A DNA stretch of 64,000 bases from Dactylosporangium sp. AC04546 (GTDB lineage: Bacteria; Actinomycetota; Actinomycetes; Mycobacteriales; Micromonosporaceae), in assembly GCF_022095675.1 (NCBI RefSeq), contig NZ_JAHYSG010000020.1, positions 62,001-126,000 on the forward strand, in the 5' to 3' direction. The position numbers and the translations under genes are program-made. The notes under the pieces were generated by a model. It made no database searches, was not told where the DNA came from, and saw only the letters and a list, made by a program, of their open reading frames with translations. Shown in pieces: positions 34,302 through 43,574 of this stretch (its first letter is position 1; each line of letters opens with the position of its first letter).

Positions 34302-34922
34302 TCACTCGACGGTGACGCCCATTTCCGTGACGTGGTAGGCGTTGCACGGGTTGTGTTCCTCGGGGCAGTTCGACAGTCCGACGTACAGGTCCGCCAGTGC
34401 CTCCAGGACGATCCGGTCCCCGGGCCGGGAGGTCGGCTCGACGATCTCCATGCGTCCGTCCGGGTGGTGGATGATGTTCATGAAGAGCGAGATGCACTGG
34501 TCCGGGTTGATCTTTGTGACGTCCAGGCCGAGTTCCTTCCAGTCGCCCTCGAGGTTGTCCAGGCAGCCCCAGGTCTCTTCCACGCCGTACCGGATGGCGT
34601 TGGAGTACTTCGTGCAGTAGCCGCCGGTCATGTTGTGGATGCCGTTGTCGTCGTGGACGACCCGCAGCATCGGGGTGCATTTGTCGCTGTAGATGGTGTA
34701 TCCCTGCTGCAGGTCCCACTTGCCCGAGCTCACCCGGGTGAACATGGCCGACAGCCGCTCGTCCGGGTCGTCGACCATGGCGGCGATGAAGTCCATGACC
34801 TGCTGACCCTTGATGTCGGTCACGGTCAGGCGTTGGCCCGTGCGGAGTTTGAGCGCCAGGCGTCCTTTCGGCTCGATGATGGTCGTGCCGGGCGTCGCCC
34901 ACTCGGCCGTGGTACTGGTCAT
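34302..34922 (-). CDS. DUF1989 / urea-carboxylase-associated family protein
   Basis: 206 residues. GQQVMDFIAAMVDDPDERLS, then YTIYSDKCTPMLRVVHDDNG, GGYCTKYSNA and NPDQCISLFMNI carry the conserved Cys, Asp and His pattern of DUF1989, a family found beside urea carboxylase and amide-hydrolysing genes. Its exact reaction is not established to my knowledge. Last gene of the leftward hydantoinase-type operon, 30 nt behind hyuB, ahead of a strong terminator. It supports nitrogen-containing cyclic or carbamoyl substrates for the operon. Confidence 0.88.
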   Translation of the reverse strand: MTSTTAEWATPGTTIIEPKGRLALKLRTGQRLTVTDIKGQQVMDFIAAMVDDPDERLSAMFTRVSSGKWDLQQGYTIYSDKCTPMLRVVHDDNGIHNMTGGYCTKYSNAIRYGVEETWGCLDNLEGDWKELGLDVTKINPDQCISLFMNIIHHPDGRMEIVEPTSRPGDRIVLEALADLYVGLSNCPEEHNPCNAYHVTEMGVTVE

Positions 34923-34952
34923 CGGTGTGTTCCTCCGTGTTCGTGGACTCGG

Positions 34953-36491
34953 TCAGGCAGCGCCGTATCCGCCGCCACCGGGGGTGCGCAGCAGGATGCG
35001 GGAGCCGGGGTGCAGGGAGGTGCGGCCCTTGGGTTCGGCGACGTCGACGCCGTCGATCTGGAGCAGACCGGTCCGGCCGTCCTGGCCGCCGGCGAGCCCG
35101 GGCGCGGCGTGCTCGATGCGCTCGGTCAGGAAGATGATGTCCAGCGGTTCGGAGTGGATCGACCGGATCGTCACCTCCTGGCCCTCGCCTCCGCGCCACC
35201 GGCCGTCGCCGCCGGAGCCGCGCACGATGCGCTTGCTCTCCACCAGCACGGGGACCTGGCTCTCGATGACCTCGACCGGGGTGTTCGACACGTTGCTCGG
35301 CGTGCTCAGCGTGGGGTGGCCGTCCTGGCCTTCCGCGGCGCCCTGCCCGCCGTTGAAGCACAGCAGCGACGCGAACGGGCCGTCCTGTGCCTGGCCCCGG
35401 ATGCCGACCACCCAGAACGGTGTGCCGGCCGCGGCGGCCACCCGGGTCGGCAACGGGCCGAGCAGGGCACGGGACAGTACGGCCGGGATCGCGTGGGCCG
35501 GGAAGTTCGCGCTCACCGCCGCCCCCTTCGTCGGCTGGAGCAGTGAACCCTCCGGCACCCGGATGGTGATCGGCCGCTGGGCGCCTTCGTTGTTGGGCAC
35601 GTCCGGGGCGAGCAGGCAGGCCAGGCCGTACCGGGTGTACCCGTACGTCGGGGATGCGGAGTTGATGCCGTAGCGGCTCTGCGCCGACGTGCCCGCATAG
35701 TCGACGACCATCTCGTCGCCGGTCACCTCGACGGTCACGACGATCTTCTTCGGCTCCTCGAAGCCGTCGAGGTCGATGTCGGCGCTGTACCGGCCGTCCG
35801 GGATCCGCCGGATCGATTCGCGCACCGCCCGCTCCGTCGCGCCGCAGACGTGTTCGGCGGCCTCGCGCAGGTCCAGCGTCGGGTCGTTGTCGAGCATCTG
35901 CCGGATCCGGCGCTCGCCCAGGGCGTTCGCGGCCACGAGCGCGTCGACGTCGCCGAGGACCTGGTCCGGTACCCGGACGTTGCGGGCCAGGATGTGGCGG
36001 ACCAGGGCGTTCGGCACACCGGCCGTGACGAGCTTGACCGGCGGCAGGCAGAACCCCTCCTCGAACACGTCCTGGGCGAACGCTCCCTCCGACGCGCCAC
36101 CGATGTCGGACAGGTGGCAGATGCTCGCGACGTAGGCCACGATCCGTCCGTCCCGGAACACCGGGGCGGCCGCGGTCAGGTCCGGCAGATGGGTGTTGCC
36201 GTACCAGGGGTCGTTGGTCGCGATCACGTCCCCTGGTTGCAGGTTCTCCACGCCGACGTGGTCGAGCATGGCCCGGACGGTGCCCGCGACGGTGCCGGTG
36301 AAGACCGGCACGGACCGGCCGTACTCGACCAGCAGGTCGCCGTCGGCGGTGAGCACCGCGCAGGCCAGGTCGTTGGATTCGCGTACCACCGAGCTGAAGG
36401 CGGTACGGAGCAGGACGGCGGCCATCTCGTCGGCAACCGAGATCAGTCGTTGCCACACGATCTGCAGCGTGGCGGCATCCCAGGTGGTCAC
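34953..36491 (-). CDS. hyuB: hydantoinase/oxoprolinase B subunit
   Basis: 512 residues, full-length HyuB. Begins TTWDAATLQIVWQRLISVAD; contains SVVRESNDLACAVLTADGDL, GDVIATNDPWYGNTHLPDLT and the C-terminal GxGGYG (TPGGGGYGAA) found in the family. With HyuA it forms the ATP-dependent amidohydrolase that opens hydantoin, N-methylhydantoin or 5-oxoproline rings, or (in carboxylase relatives) activates ketones. GTG start after AGGAG. Lies 8 nt behind the U32-like gene in one operon. Confidence 0.93.
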   Translation of the reverse strand: MTTWDAATLQIVWQRLISVADEMAAVLLRTAFSSVVRESNDLACAVLTADGDLLVEYGRSVPVFTGTVAGTVRAMLDHVGVENLQPGDVIATNDPWYGNTHLPDLTAAAPVFRDGRIVAYVASICHLSDIGGASEGAFAQDVFEEGFCLPPVKLVTAGVPNALVRHILARNVRVPDQVLGDVDALVAANALGERRIRQMLDNDPTLDLREAAEHVCGATERAVRESIRRIPDGRYSADIDLDGFEEPKKIVVTVEVTGDEMVVDYAGTSAQSRYGINSASPTYGYTRYGLACLLAPDVPNNEGAQRPITIRVPEGSLLQPTKGAAVSANFPAHAIPAVLSRALLGPLPTRVAAAAGTPFWVVGIRGQAQDGPFASLLCFNGGQGAAEGQDGHPTLSTPSNVSNTPVEVIESQVPVLVESKRIVRGSGGDGRWRGGEGQEVTIRSIHSEPLDIIFLTERIEHAAPGLAGGQDGRTGLLQIDGVDVAEPKGRTSLHPGSRILLRTPGGGGYGAA

Positions 36492-36499
36492 AGGTGCTC

Positions 36500-37423
36500 C
36501 TAGAACTCGGGCCGGTCGGACGGGACGGCTTCGGCGAACAGCCGCCGCAGCAGCTGGTCGTCGAGGAGGATCTGGTGGACGATCGCGGCGCACTGCCGCT
36601 CGGACGGTGCCTCGTCGGAGAAGTCCTGTGCGGCGTTGCCGGACTTCAGGTAGACCGGCGCGCCGACCCGCACGATCTCCGGCACGTCGTAGCCGCGGAC
36701 GAACCCGCCGGTGCCGCGCGGGTTGTCGGTGTGCAGGTCGAGCGCGACCGGCGTGGCCTGGCGGACCGCGGCGATCATCCGCACGTCCAGGTCGCGTTGC
36801 AGGTTGACCGAGTCGGCGCCGGCCTCGGCCAGGAGTCGGGCGTGGGCGGGGTTGGCGGCGCCCATGTTCGACGACGCCTTGAGCCGCAGCTCCGGCGGGA
36901 GTACGCCGTCGGCCCGCAATCGGGCCAGCACGCTCAGCAGCCCCTCGTCGAAGACGAGAAACCCACGCACGCCGAGGTCGACCGCGTGCGCGACGTCGTC
37001 GACCGCCTGGGCGAGCTGATCGGTCCCGCGCAGCCGGTACGCGCTCGCCGCGGCGACCACGCCCGTGGCCAGCTTCTGGCCGCCGATGTCGAACAACCCG
37101 CGGGGGCCGACCGCCATGCGCAGCTGGACACCCAGGTCCCGGCAAGCTTGTACGAGGTCGGTGAGCTGCGGGTCGAGGTACCGCATCGTGCCGACGGTGT
37201 TCGTCGCCTGGTGCAGCCGCACCCCGTGGGGCGCCAACCGTTCAGTGAGCCGGACCACCGACGCCGCGTCGAGTGCGCCGGCGACCTCCCACTTGTACCA
37301 GCCACCGTCGGCGAACCTGCTGGTGCTGGTCGGCGCCTCGGCCGGATCGCCCCCGGGCAGACCCGCCCGGACCAGCCAGTCGCGGGCGCGATCCAGGCTC
37401 ACATTACTCATGCCACTGCTCAT
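36500..37423 (-). CDS. U32-peptidase-like TIM-barrel protein in hydantoinase operon
   Basis: 307 residues. The middle resembles the U32 family barrel: an AAHGV-type helix, GVRGFLVFDEGLLSVLARL, then LRLKASSNMGAANPAHARLL, AGADSVNLQRDLDVRMIAAV and VALDLHTDN. The U32 C-terminal Cys-rich region is missing, so it is a short relative rather than a collagenase-like protease. Its ATG overlaps the hyuA stop (ATGA) and hyuB follows at once, so it is made in step with both subunits. A role as a third component, chaperone or isomerase/racemase-like enzyme is possible; none is proven. Confidence 0.6.
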   Translation of the reverse strand: MSSGMSNVSLDRARDWLVRAGLPGGDPAEAPTSTSRFADGGWYKWEVAGALDAASVVRLTERLAPHGVRLHQATNTVGTMRYLDPQLTDLVQACRDLGVQLRMAVGPRGLFDIGGQKLATGVVAAASAYRLRGTDQLAQAVDDVAHAVDLGVRGFLVFDEGLLSVLARLRADGVLPPELRLKASSNMGAANPAHARLLAEAGADSVNLQRDLDVRMIAAVRQATPVALDLHTDNPRGTGGFVRGYDVPEIVRVGAPVYLKSGNAAQDFSDEAPSERQCAAIVHQILLDDQLLRRLFAEAVPSDRPEF

Positions 37424-39498
37424 GCCACTGTTCCGGACGACCCGGACGACGGCAGGTCGATGAGCACATGCAGGTTGCCGTCCTCGTCGACCTCCGCGCG
37501 GTCGCCCGGGCCGATCACCGCCGTGCTCTCCGGGAGCTGCAGGATTGCCGGGCCGTCGATGGTCACACCGGGCGGCTGGGCCAGCATCCGCAGTACCGGG
37601 GCCACGGTCGGGCCGGTCTCCGGGAACCAGACCTCGCGGGTCTTCGGCGCGGCGGCGGCACCGTCGGCCGGCGGCACCGTGCGGATCACCTCCGGCCGGG
37701 TGAACCGCCCGTAGACCCGCACCCGCCAGGTCACCACCTCAGCCCGCGGGTAGTCGTGGCGCACCGCGTAGATCCGCTCGTACTCGGCGGCGAACCGTTC
37801 CAGGTACCGTTGCGGGCCGTCCCCGGCCTCGACGCGTACCTCGATCTCGAAGCCCTGCCCGACGTAGCGCATGTCGACGAAGTACTCCACCCGGTCGACC
37901 GGTTCGGCGAGCTCGGACACGGCCTGCGTGACGAGCGCGTCGTACGTCTGCGCCGCGAGCTCGGCGGACCAGTTCGCCAGCTCGGTCCGGCGGGTCCGGG
38001 ACGCCTCGACCATCGGTGGTGCGACGAGCAGGCCGGTGGCTGACAGCACTCCCGCCGCGCTGGGGATGACGACCCGGCGCAGCCCGAGCGTGCGCGCCAC
38101 CCGGGCGGCGTGCACCGGTGCGGCACCGCCGAACGCGAGCATCGTGAACGTGCGGGGGTCGTGCCCCCGCTCGGTCGCGTGTACCTGCATGGCGAGGGCC
38201 ATGTGCTCGTCGACGACGCGGACCACACCGGCCGCGGCGGCCACCGGGTCGTCGCCGAACGCGGCGCCCAGGTGCGTGACCACGGCCCGGCGTGCGGCCT
38301 CGACGTCGAGCGGCATTCGCCCGCCGAGGAAGTAGTCGGGGTCCAGGTAGCCGAGCACGATGTCAGCGTCGGTGACGGTCGGGAGGTCGCCGCCGAGGCC
38401 GTAGCCGGCGGGGCCGGGCCGCGAGCCGGCGCTGTGCGGCCCCACCTTCAGCAGCCCGAGGGCGTCCAGCGCCGCGATCGAGCCGCCGCCGGCCCCGATC
38501 TCGAGCATGTCGACCACCGGCATCGTCACCGGCAGGCCGCTGCCGGGCTTGAGCCGGTGTACCCGGCCGACCTCGAATCCGTTGTGGACGGTCGGCTCGC
38601 CGTTCTCGATGATGCAGATCTTGGCGGTGGTGCCGCCCATGTCGAAGGCGATGAGCCGGTCCAGGCCCAGGCGCCGCCCCACGTGCGCGGCGCCGATGGC
38701 GCCGGCCGCCGGGCCCGACTCCAGCAGGCGCAGCGGGTACTCGCGAGCCGTCGGGGTGGCGATGACGCCGCCGTTGGACTGCATGAGCACGAGCGGCTGG
38801 TCGATGCCGACCCGGCCGACGGCCCGCTCGATGTCCTGGAAGTGCTCGCCGGCGACGGGACGCACGTAGGCGTTCGCGAGGGTGGTCACCGTCCGCTCGT
38901 ACTCGCGGATGACCGGCACCAGGTGCCCGGAGAGCGTCACCGGCACACCCGGCAGGTGCTCGGCGAGGACCTTCGCGACCGCCTCCTCGTGCACCGGGCT
39001 GGCGTACGAGTGCAGCAGGCACACCGCCACCGACTCGACGCCCAGCTCACCGAGGCGGTGGGCGATCCGGGCGACCTCGTCCGGGTCGAGCGGCACATGC
39101 ACGCTGCCGTCGGCGAACAGCCGCTCCGTCACCTCGAACCGGTTGCCCACCGGTACCAGCGGCTCCGGCAGCCGCAGGCGCTGGTCGTACAGGTCGTAGC
39201 GCCACTCGCGGCCGATGTCGAGGGTGTCGCCGAAGCCTTGCGTCGTGATCAGCGCGGTGTCCGCGCCCCGGCGCTCGATCAGCGCGTTGGTCACCAGCGT
39301 CGTCGCCCCCGTGACCGGCCGGTCGATGTCGGAGGGGACCGCGCGGCCGGCGTCGAGCACCTGGTGGATGCCCTGTTCGATGGCGCGGCTGAAGTCGTCG
39401 TACGTGGTCAGGCACTTGCCCAGCCAGGCCCGGCCGGACGTCTCGTCCAGCAGTACCAGGTCGGTGAAGGTACCGCCGATGTCGAAGCTCACTCGCAT
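37420..39498 (-). CDS. hyuA: hydantoinase/oxoprolinase A subunit (ATPase)
   Basis: 692 residues, full length. N-terminal actin/Hsp70-like phosphate motif FDIGGTFTDLVLLD, then TNALIERRGADTALITTQGF and RLPEPLVPVGNRFEVTER as in hydantoinase A; second nucleotide motif FDMGGTTAKICII near residue 290; late FGGAAPVHAARVAR. It couples ATP hydrolysis to ring opening with HyuB. AGAGGA precedes the ATG. The stop overlaps the next gene. The 50-nt gap in front is the widest inside the operon, but I see no promoter there. Confidence 0.94.
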   Translation of the reverse strand: MRVSFDIGGTFTDLVLLDETSGRAWLGKCLTTYDDFSRAIEQGIHQVLDAGRAVPSDIDRPVTGATTLVTNALIERRGADTALITTQGFGDTLDIGREWRYDLYDQRLRLPEPLVPVGNRFEVTERLFADGSVHVPLDPDEVARIAHRLGELGVESVAVCLLHSYASPVHEEAVAKVLAEHLPGVPVTLSGHLVPVIREYERTVTTLANAYVRPVAGEHFQDIERAVGRVGIDQPLVLMQSNGGVIATPTAREYPLRLLESGPAAGAIGAAHVGRRLGLDRLIAFDMGGTTAKICIIENGEPTVHNGFEVGRVHRLKPGSGLPVTMPVVDMLEIGAGGGSIAALDALGLLKVGPHSAGSRPGPAGYGLGGDLPTVTDADIVLGYLDPDYFLGGRMPLDVEAARRAVVTHLGAAFGDDPVAAAAGVVRVVDEHMALAMQVHATERGHDPRTFTMLAFGGAAPVHAARVARTLGLRRVVIPSAAGVLSATGLLVAPPMVEASRTRRTELANWSAELAAQTYDALVTQAVSELAEPVDRVEYFVDMRYVGQGFEIEVRVEAGDGPQRYLERFAAEYERIYAVRHDYPRAEVVTWRVRVYGRFTRPEVIRTVPPADGAAAAPKTREVWFPETGPTVAPVLRMLAQPPGVTIDGPAILQLPESTAVIGPGDRAEVDEDGNLHVLIDLPSSGSSGTVA

Positions 39499-39548
39499 GC
39501 GTGGATTCCTCTGTGGTCGTTGGTTGGCGGACAGCTCGGCCCGGCGGT

Positions 39549-40604
39549 CTACGGCGGCACCAGCAACGGGTAGGCGACGACGGGTACGACCAGGCCGAGC
39601 TGGCCGCCGCGCTGGACCTGTGCGAGCGGGCCGACGCCGCCGGCGAGCCGGGCGGTGATGCGCAGCGCGGCGTCGTAGCCGACCCCTGCCGCGGCCCCCA
39701 GCAGGACGCCGCCGGCGAGGGAGGCCGGCACCGCGCCGGTGCCGAGCCCGGTGGCGAAGAGGGCCGCCCCGGTCATCGCAGCGGCCACCGCGCCCGGGCC
39801 GGTCCGGGCGGCGGGCACTCGCAGCAGCGCCAGGCGGGCTCCACCCGCGGCCAGCATGACCAGGCCGGCGGTCGCCCCGGCGATGAGCTCGGCGCCGCCG
39901 GCGCGGTCGGCGACCAGGCCCGGGAGCATCGACGTGAACAGTCCGAGCACGCCGTTCGCGGCGAAGGCCAGCAGGGCGCATCGCAGGACGACCGCCCTGG
40001 GCCGGGTCACGTCCGCCGCCGTGCCCGCGCGGATGCCACGGGCCGGTGTGCCGGTCGTGTCGCTGGCGCCGGGCCCGGTGCGCATCAGGGCGGCCACGAC
40101 GAGCAGGCCGAGCAGGCCGACGCCGAACACGGCCGCCCGGCTCAGCCCGCCGGCCGCGAGCCCGCCGGCCAGCAGGGCACCCAGGCCGACGCCGCCGAAG
40201 ATCGCGGCCGTGGCGAGGGCAGTGCCGTGCCGGCGGCCGCTGAGCCCGGCCGTCGCCACCGGCGTCAGGGCGCCGAGGGCGGCGCCGGTCACTGCCCGGC
40301 CGGCCAGCAGCCAGGGCACCCCGGCCGGGGCGGGCGCGGCCACCAGCAGGAGCCCGCCGGCCGCGTCGAGCAGCAGCAGGCCGCGCAGCAGCCGCACCGA
40401 TCCGGGCCGCACGCTCCGGGCGGGTCGCAGCCGGGCCAGCGCGCTCATCGCGGCGAACGACGCGACCCCGTGGACGACGAAGAGCCCGACCGTCGTCCAT
40501 CGTGAGCCGGTCGCCTCCGCCATCCGGTGGTAGTACGGGCTCGGCAAACTGGAGAACGCGCTGGCGGCGGTCAGCGCCGGCACGAGGCCACCGGTCCGGC
40601 TCAT
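39549..40604 (-). CDS. MFS-type transporter
   Basis: 351 residues, about ten or eleven helices rich in Ala/Gly/Leu. The first half has RLRPARSV, LLLDAAGGLLLVAAP and LAGRAVTGAALGALTPVATAGLSGR, typical of MFS helices 2-5. Shorter than a standard 400-residue MFS protein but with no visible break. The start ATG overlaps the ornithine-cyclodeaminase-like gene's stop (ATGA). In a catabolic operon that already has an ABC importer, product export or a second uptake route are both possible. Confidence 0.8.
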   Translation of the reverse strand: MSRTGGLVPALTAASAFSSLPSPYYHRMAEATGSRWTTVGLFVVHGVASFAAMSALARLRPARSVRPGSVRLLRGLLLLDAAGGLLLVAAPAPAGVPWLLAGRAVTGAALGALTPVATAGLSGRRHGTALATAAIFGGVGLGALLAGGLAAGGLSRAAVFGVGLLGLLVVAALMRTGPGASDTTGTPARGIRAGTAADVTRPRAVVLRCALLAFAANGVLGLFTSMLPGLVADRAGGAELIAGATAGLVMLAAGGARLALLRVPAARTGPGAVAAAMTGAALFATGLGTGAVPASLAGGVLLGAAAGVGYDAALRITARLAGGVGPLAQVQRGGQLGLVVPVVAYPLLVPP

Positions 40605-41461
40605 CGACCCACCCGCCGCAGCAGCTGCGCGACCAGCGCGACATCGGTGACCGCCGACCCGGCGAGGTCCAGCAGCACCCGGCCGTCCGGAACCGGCTCG
40701 ACGCCGGCCAGCAGGCGCGGTACCGCGGGGACGTGCCCGTGCGCCATGTGGTCGTCGAGGACCGGCGTCGAGGGGCCACGCCGCCAGGTGCCGGCGCCGT
40801 CGAGGCAGACGGCGACACCGTCGGGCGCCAGGTCCTCCAGCGTGGCGACCGGACCTGTGGCGCCGGTGGCCGAGAAGGCGAGGTCGACCCCGGCGACGGC
40901 GGCCGGGTCGGTGCCGACCGAGAGGACGTCGAGGCCACGGGCGCCGGCCACCCGCCGTGCGGTGGCGGCCGAATGTTCGGTGCGCACCACGACCCGGACC
41001 TCGGTGACCGTGCCGGCGACGGCCAGCACGGCGTCGAGCACGGCCCGGTTCGTCGGGCCGAAGCCGACCAGCGCGATCCGCCGTGGTGGGCGGTCGGCGC
41101 GAACGGCGCGTGCCACGGCCACGGCGGCCGCGGCGGTACGGACCTGCGTGGCCCGCATGCCGGTGACTGTCGCCAGCGGGGCGCCCGTGGTCGCGTCGCT
41201 GCCGATGATCGTCGAGGTGGAGCGGCCCGGCTCGCCCGCGGTCCCCGGCACGTACGAGGCCCATTTGGCGACGCCCAGGCCGAGCCGGGGCACGACGCCC
41301 GCCAGCGAGAGGAAGAAGCCGCCCGCGTCCAGCGGCAGCAGCTGCTTGGGGGCCTGCACGGCGGCGCCGCGGCCCAGATCGGCCAGGCAGCGGGACACCT
41401 CCTCGACGAGCGCCGCGAGGTCGACCCGGACGTCGACGTCGGGGTCGGTGAATTCACGCAT
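40601..41461 (-). CDS. ornithine cyclodeaminase / mu-crystallin family protein
   Basis: 286 residues, Rossmann domain in the middle with GFGPTNRAVLDAVL (dinucleotide motif; family usually GxGxQA) and family landmarks KQLLPLDAGGF, KWASYVPG, ATTGAPLATVTGMRAT-QVRTAAAA. Members deaminate and cyclise ornithine or reduce cyclic imines and ketimines with NAD(P)H. Placed between the regulator and the MFS gene with overlaps at both ends (8 and 4 bases). It probably works on the amino acid or imine made after ring opening. The family's activities vary, so the substrate is open. Confidence 0.85.
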   Translation of the reverse strand: MREFTDPDVDVRVDLAALVEEVSRCLADLGRGAAVQAPKQLLPLDAGGFFLSLAGVVPRLGLGVAKWASYVPGTAGEPGRSTSTIIGSDATTGAPLATVTGMRATQVRTAAAAVAVARAVRADRPPRRIALVGFGPTNRAVLDAVLAVAGTVTEVRVVVRTEHSAATARRVAGARGLDVLSVGTDPAAVAGVDLAFSATGATGPVATLEDLAPDGVAVCLDGAGTWRRGPSTPVLDDHMAHGHVPAVPRLLAGVEPVPDGRVLLDLAGSAVTDVALVAQLLRRVGR

Positions 41462-42797
41462 CGGTGGCCGGCCCGGTGGTGGGGGAGGAGGTGCGGGCCG
41501 CCCTGAATGCCAGCGACACGACCCCGGCGACCGTGCGCAGGTAGGCGGTGCGGGCGGGGGTGAACGCCCGGTCCGTGCGGCTGACGAACGCCAGGTCGCC
41601 CCAGATCCGGCCGTCGACGTGGAGCGGAAACAGCAGGCAGGCGTGCAGGTCTTCGGCCGAGGACATCCGGGCGGTCACCGGGAACCGCCGGGCGAGCTGG
41701 CTCATGTCGTGCAACTGGACGGTCTCGCCGCTGCGGTAGACCTGCGAGCCCATGAAGTCGGCGCTGACCGGGTGCCCGGTGGCGATGGACTGCCGCCAGC
41801 GGGCCGACATCCCGGCCGAGGCGACCAGCCGGGACATGCTGCGACCGGCGGCGTCGGTGTCGAGACGGAACACGGTCGCCGCGTCGCCGAAGCCCCGGGT
41901 GATCGCCCACTGCACCACCGTCTCCGCCACCGACGCCTCGTCCCGCGCGACGAGCAGCGTGTCGACGAGCGCGTTGAGCGCGTCCGCCTGGGCGTTGAGC
42001 ACCGTGACCGCCTGGCGCATCCGGTCGTCGCTGCGGTCGTCGCCGAGCTCGGCCACCGGATGCAGGAACTGGTAGCCGATGCCGCGTACGGACCCGATCC
42101 AGCGTGGCTGCGCCGGGGTGTCCCCGAGCTTCCTGCGCAGCCGGCCGACGTGGATCCGCAGGGTGTTCATGCCGTCGCCGTGGCGCCAGCCCCACACGCG
42201 CTGCACGATCTCGTGCTGCGGCACGACCTGCTGCGACCGGCCCATGAGGAACGCGAGCAGGTCGAACTCGTTGTGGCTGAGCGCGATGACCTCCTGGTCC
42301 AGCAGGCACCGGCGGGCCCGCAGGTCCAGCCGCAGCTGACCGGCCTGCAGCCAGCGCACCCGCAGGATGTCGTCCCCCGACGAGCCTCGGCACAGGGCGG
42401 TCAACCTGGCGGCGACCTCGCGGCCGGTGGCGTTGCGCTCGATGACCAGGTTGGCGCCGGCGTCGAGCAGCGCCAGTACCTGGTCGGCGCTCACCTCGGT
42501 GGCGAGCAGCGCGATCGGGAACGAACCGACCGGTCGCAGCTGCCGTACGGCCTGGCGTACCCAGGCGAAGGAGTTCCCGCCGACGAGGACCAGCTTGGTG
42601 TCGCGGACGGAGGCCGCGTGGACCGCACCGGTGACCTGTTCGTGCACGACCGTCGGCCAGGGCGCCCGCCCGATCCGGGTGGCGAGCCGCGCGGCCGGCG
42701 AGCCCGGCTCGGCGCAGAGCACGGCCGGGCTCAGCAGCGCGAGGTCACGCGGCCGGAGCACGGTGCCGAGGCTGGGCTGGAGGTTGGTGGCGGACAT
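41454..42797 (-). CDS. pseudo-receiver / OmpR winged-helix / GAF regulator
   Basis: 447 residues. Residues about 60-140 resemble a receiver domain's later half (ALLDAGANLVIERNATGREV) but I see no phospho-acceptor Asp at the expected place. Residues 160-250 are a classic OmpR winged helix (LSHNEFDLLAFLM, VWGWRHGDGMNTLRIHVGRL, IGSVRGIGYQFL). Residues 270-430 look like a GAF sensor (AVTVLNAQADALNALVDTLL to LLFPLHVDGRIWGDLAFVS). No kinase gene is near, so a one-component ligand-sensing regulator is likely. It overlaps the cyclodeaminase gene by 8 bases and probably controls this operon. Confidence 0.8.
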   Translation of the reverse strand: MSATNLQPSLGTVLRPRDLALLSPAVLCAEPGSPAARLATRIGRAPWPTVVHEQVTGAVHAASVRDTKLVLVGGNSFAWVRQAVRQLRPVGSFPIALLATEVSADQVLALLDAGANLVIERNATGREVAARLTALCRGSSGDDILRVRWLQAGQLRLDLRARRCLLDQEVIALSHNEFDLLAFLMGRSQQVVPQHEIVQRVWGWRHGDGMNTLRIHVGRLRRKLGDTPAQPRWIGSVRGIGYQFLHPVAELGDDRSDDRMRQAVTVLNAQADALNALVDTLLVARDEASVAETVVQWAITRGFGDAATVFRLDTDAAGRSMSRLVASAGMSARWRQSIATGHPVSADFMGSQVYRSGETVQLHDMSQLARRFPVTARMSSAEDLHACLLFPLHVDGRIWGDLAFVSRTDRAFTPARTAYLRTVAGVVSLAFRAARTSSPTTGPATDA

Positions 42798-42803
42798 CGA
42801 GGT

Positions 42804-43574
42804 TCACAGCACCTTCGACAGGAACGAGCGGGTGCGCTCGTGGGCCGGGTTGCCGAGGACGGCGTCGGGCGCTCCCTGCTCGACGATCCGTCCGTCGGCC
42901 ATGAACGCGACCTGCGAGGCGACCTCCCGGGCAAACCCCATCTCGTGCGTCACCACGATCATCGTCATGCCCTGGGCGGCCAGGTCCCGCATGACGTCGA
43001 GCACCTCGCCGACCAGCTCCGGGTCGAGCGCCGAGGTCGGCTCGTCGAAGAGCATCAGCTGCGGCCGCATGGCCAGGCCCCGGGCGATCGCCACCCGCTG
43101 CTGCTGGCCCCCGGACAGGTGCCGCGGGTAGGCGTCGACCTTCGCCGCCATGCCGACCCGGCCGAGCAGGTCGAGCGCGGTCGCCACGGCGGTGCTGCGG
43201 GAGTAGCCGCGCACCCGCATCGGCGCCTCGATCACGTTCTCCAGCACCGTCATGTGCGGGAAGAGGTTGAAGTGCTGGAACACCATGCCGATCCCGGCCC
43301 GCTGGGCGCGGATCCGCCGCTCCGGCAGCTCGTGGAGGCGGCCGTCGCGCTCGGCGTACCCGATGAGCTCGCCGCCGATGAGGACCCGGCCGGCGTTCGG
43401 CCGCTCCAGGTGGTTGATGCAGCGCAGCAGCGTGGACTTGCCGCTGCCCGACGCGCCGATCAGGCAGAGCACCTCGCCGGCGTGCACGTCGAGGTCGACG
43501 CCGTGCAGCACCTCGTGGGACCCGAACCGTTTCCTGATCCCGCGCAACTGGACTAGCGGTTGGGTCGCAGCCAT
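42804..43574 (-). CDS. polar-amino-acid-type ABC transporter ATPase
   Basis: 256 residues. Walker [10 protein letters not shown], signature [17 protein letters not shown], Walker [15 protein letters not shown]-loop VTHEMGF; the [16 protein letters not shown] stretch is typical of the GlnQ/HisP family. Its ATG lies inside the permease gene (22-base overlap), ensuring coupling. Drives the importer formed with the permease and the binding lipoprotein. Confidence 0.95.
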   Translation of the reverse strand: MAATQPLVQLRGIRKRFGSHEVLHGVDLDVHAGEVLCLIGASGSGKSTLLRCINHLERPNAGRVLIGGELIGYAERDGRLHELPERRIRAQRAGIGMVFQHFNLFPHMTVLENVIEAPMRVRGYSRSTAVATALDLLGRVGMAAKVDAYPRHLSGGQQQRVAIARGLAMRPQLMLFDEPTSALDPELVGEVLDVMRDLAAQGMTMIVVTHEMGFAREVASQVAFMADGRIVEQGAPDAVLGNPAHERTRSFLSKVL

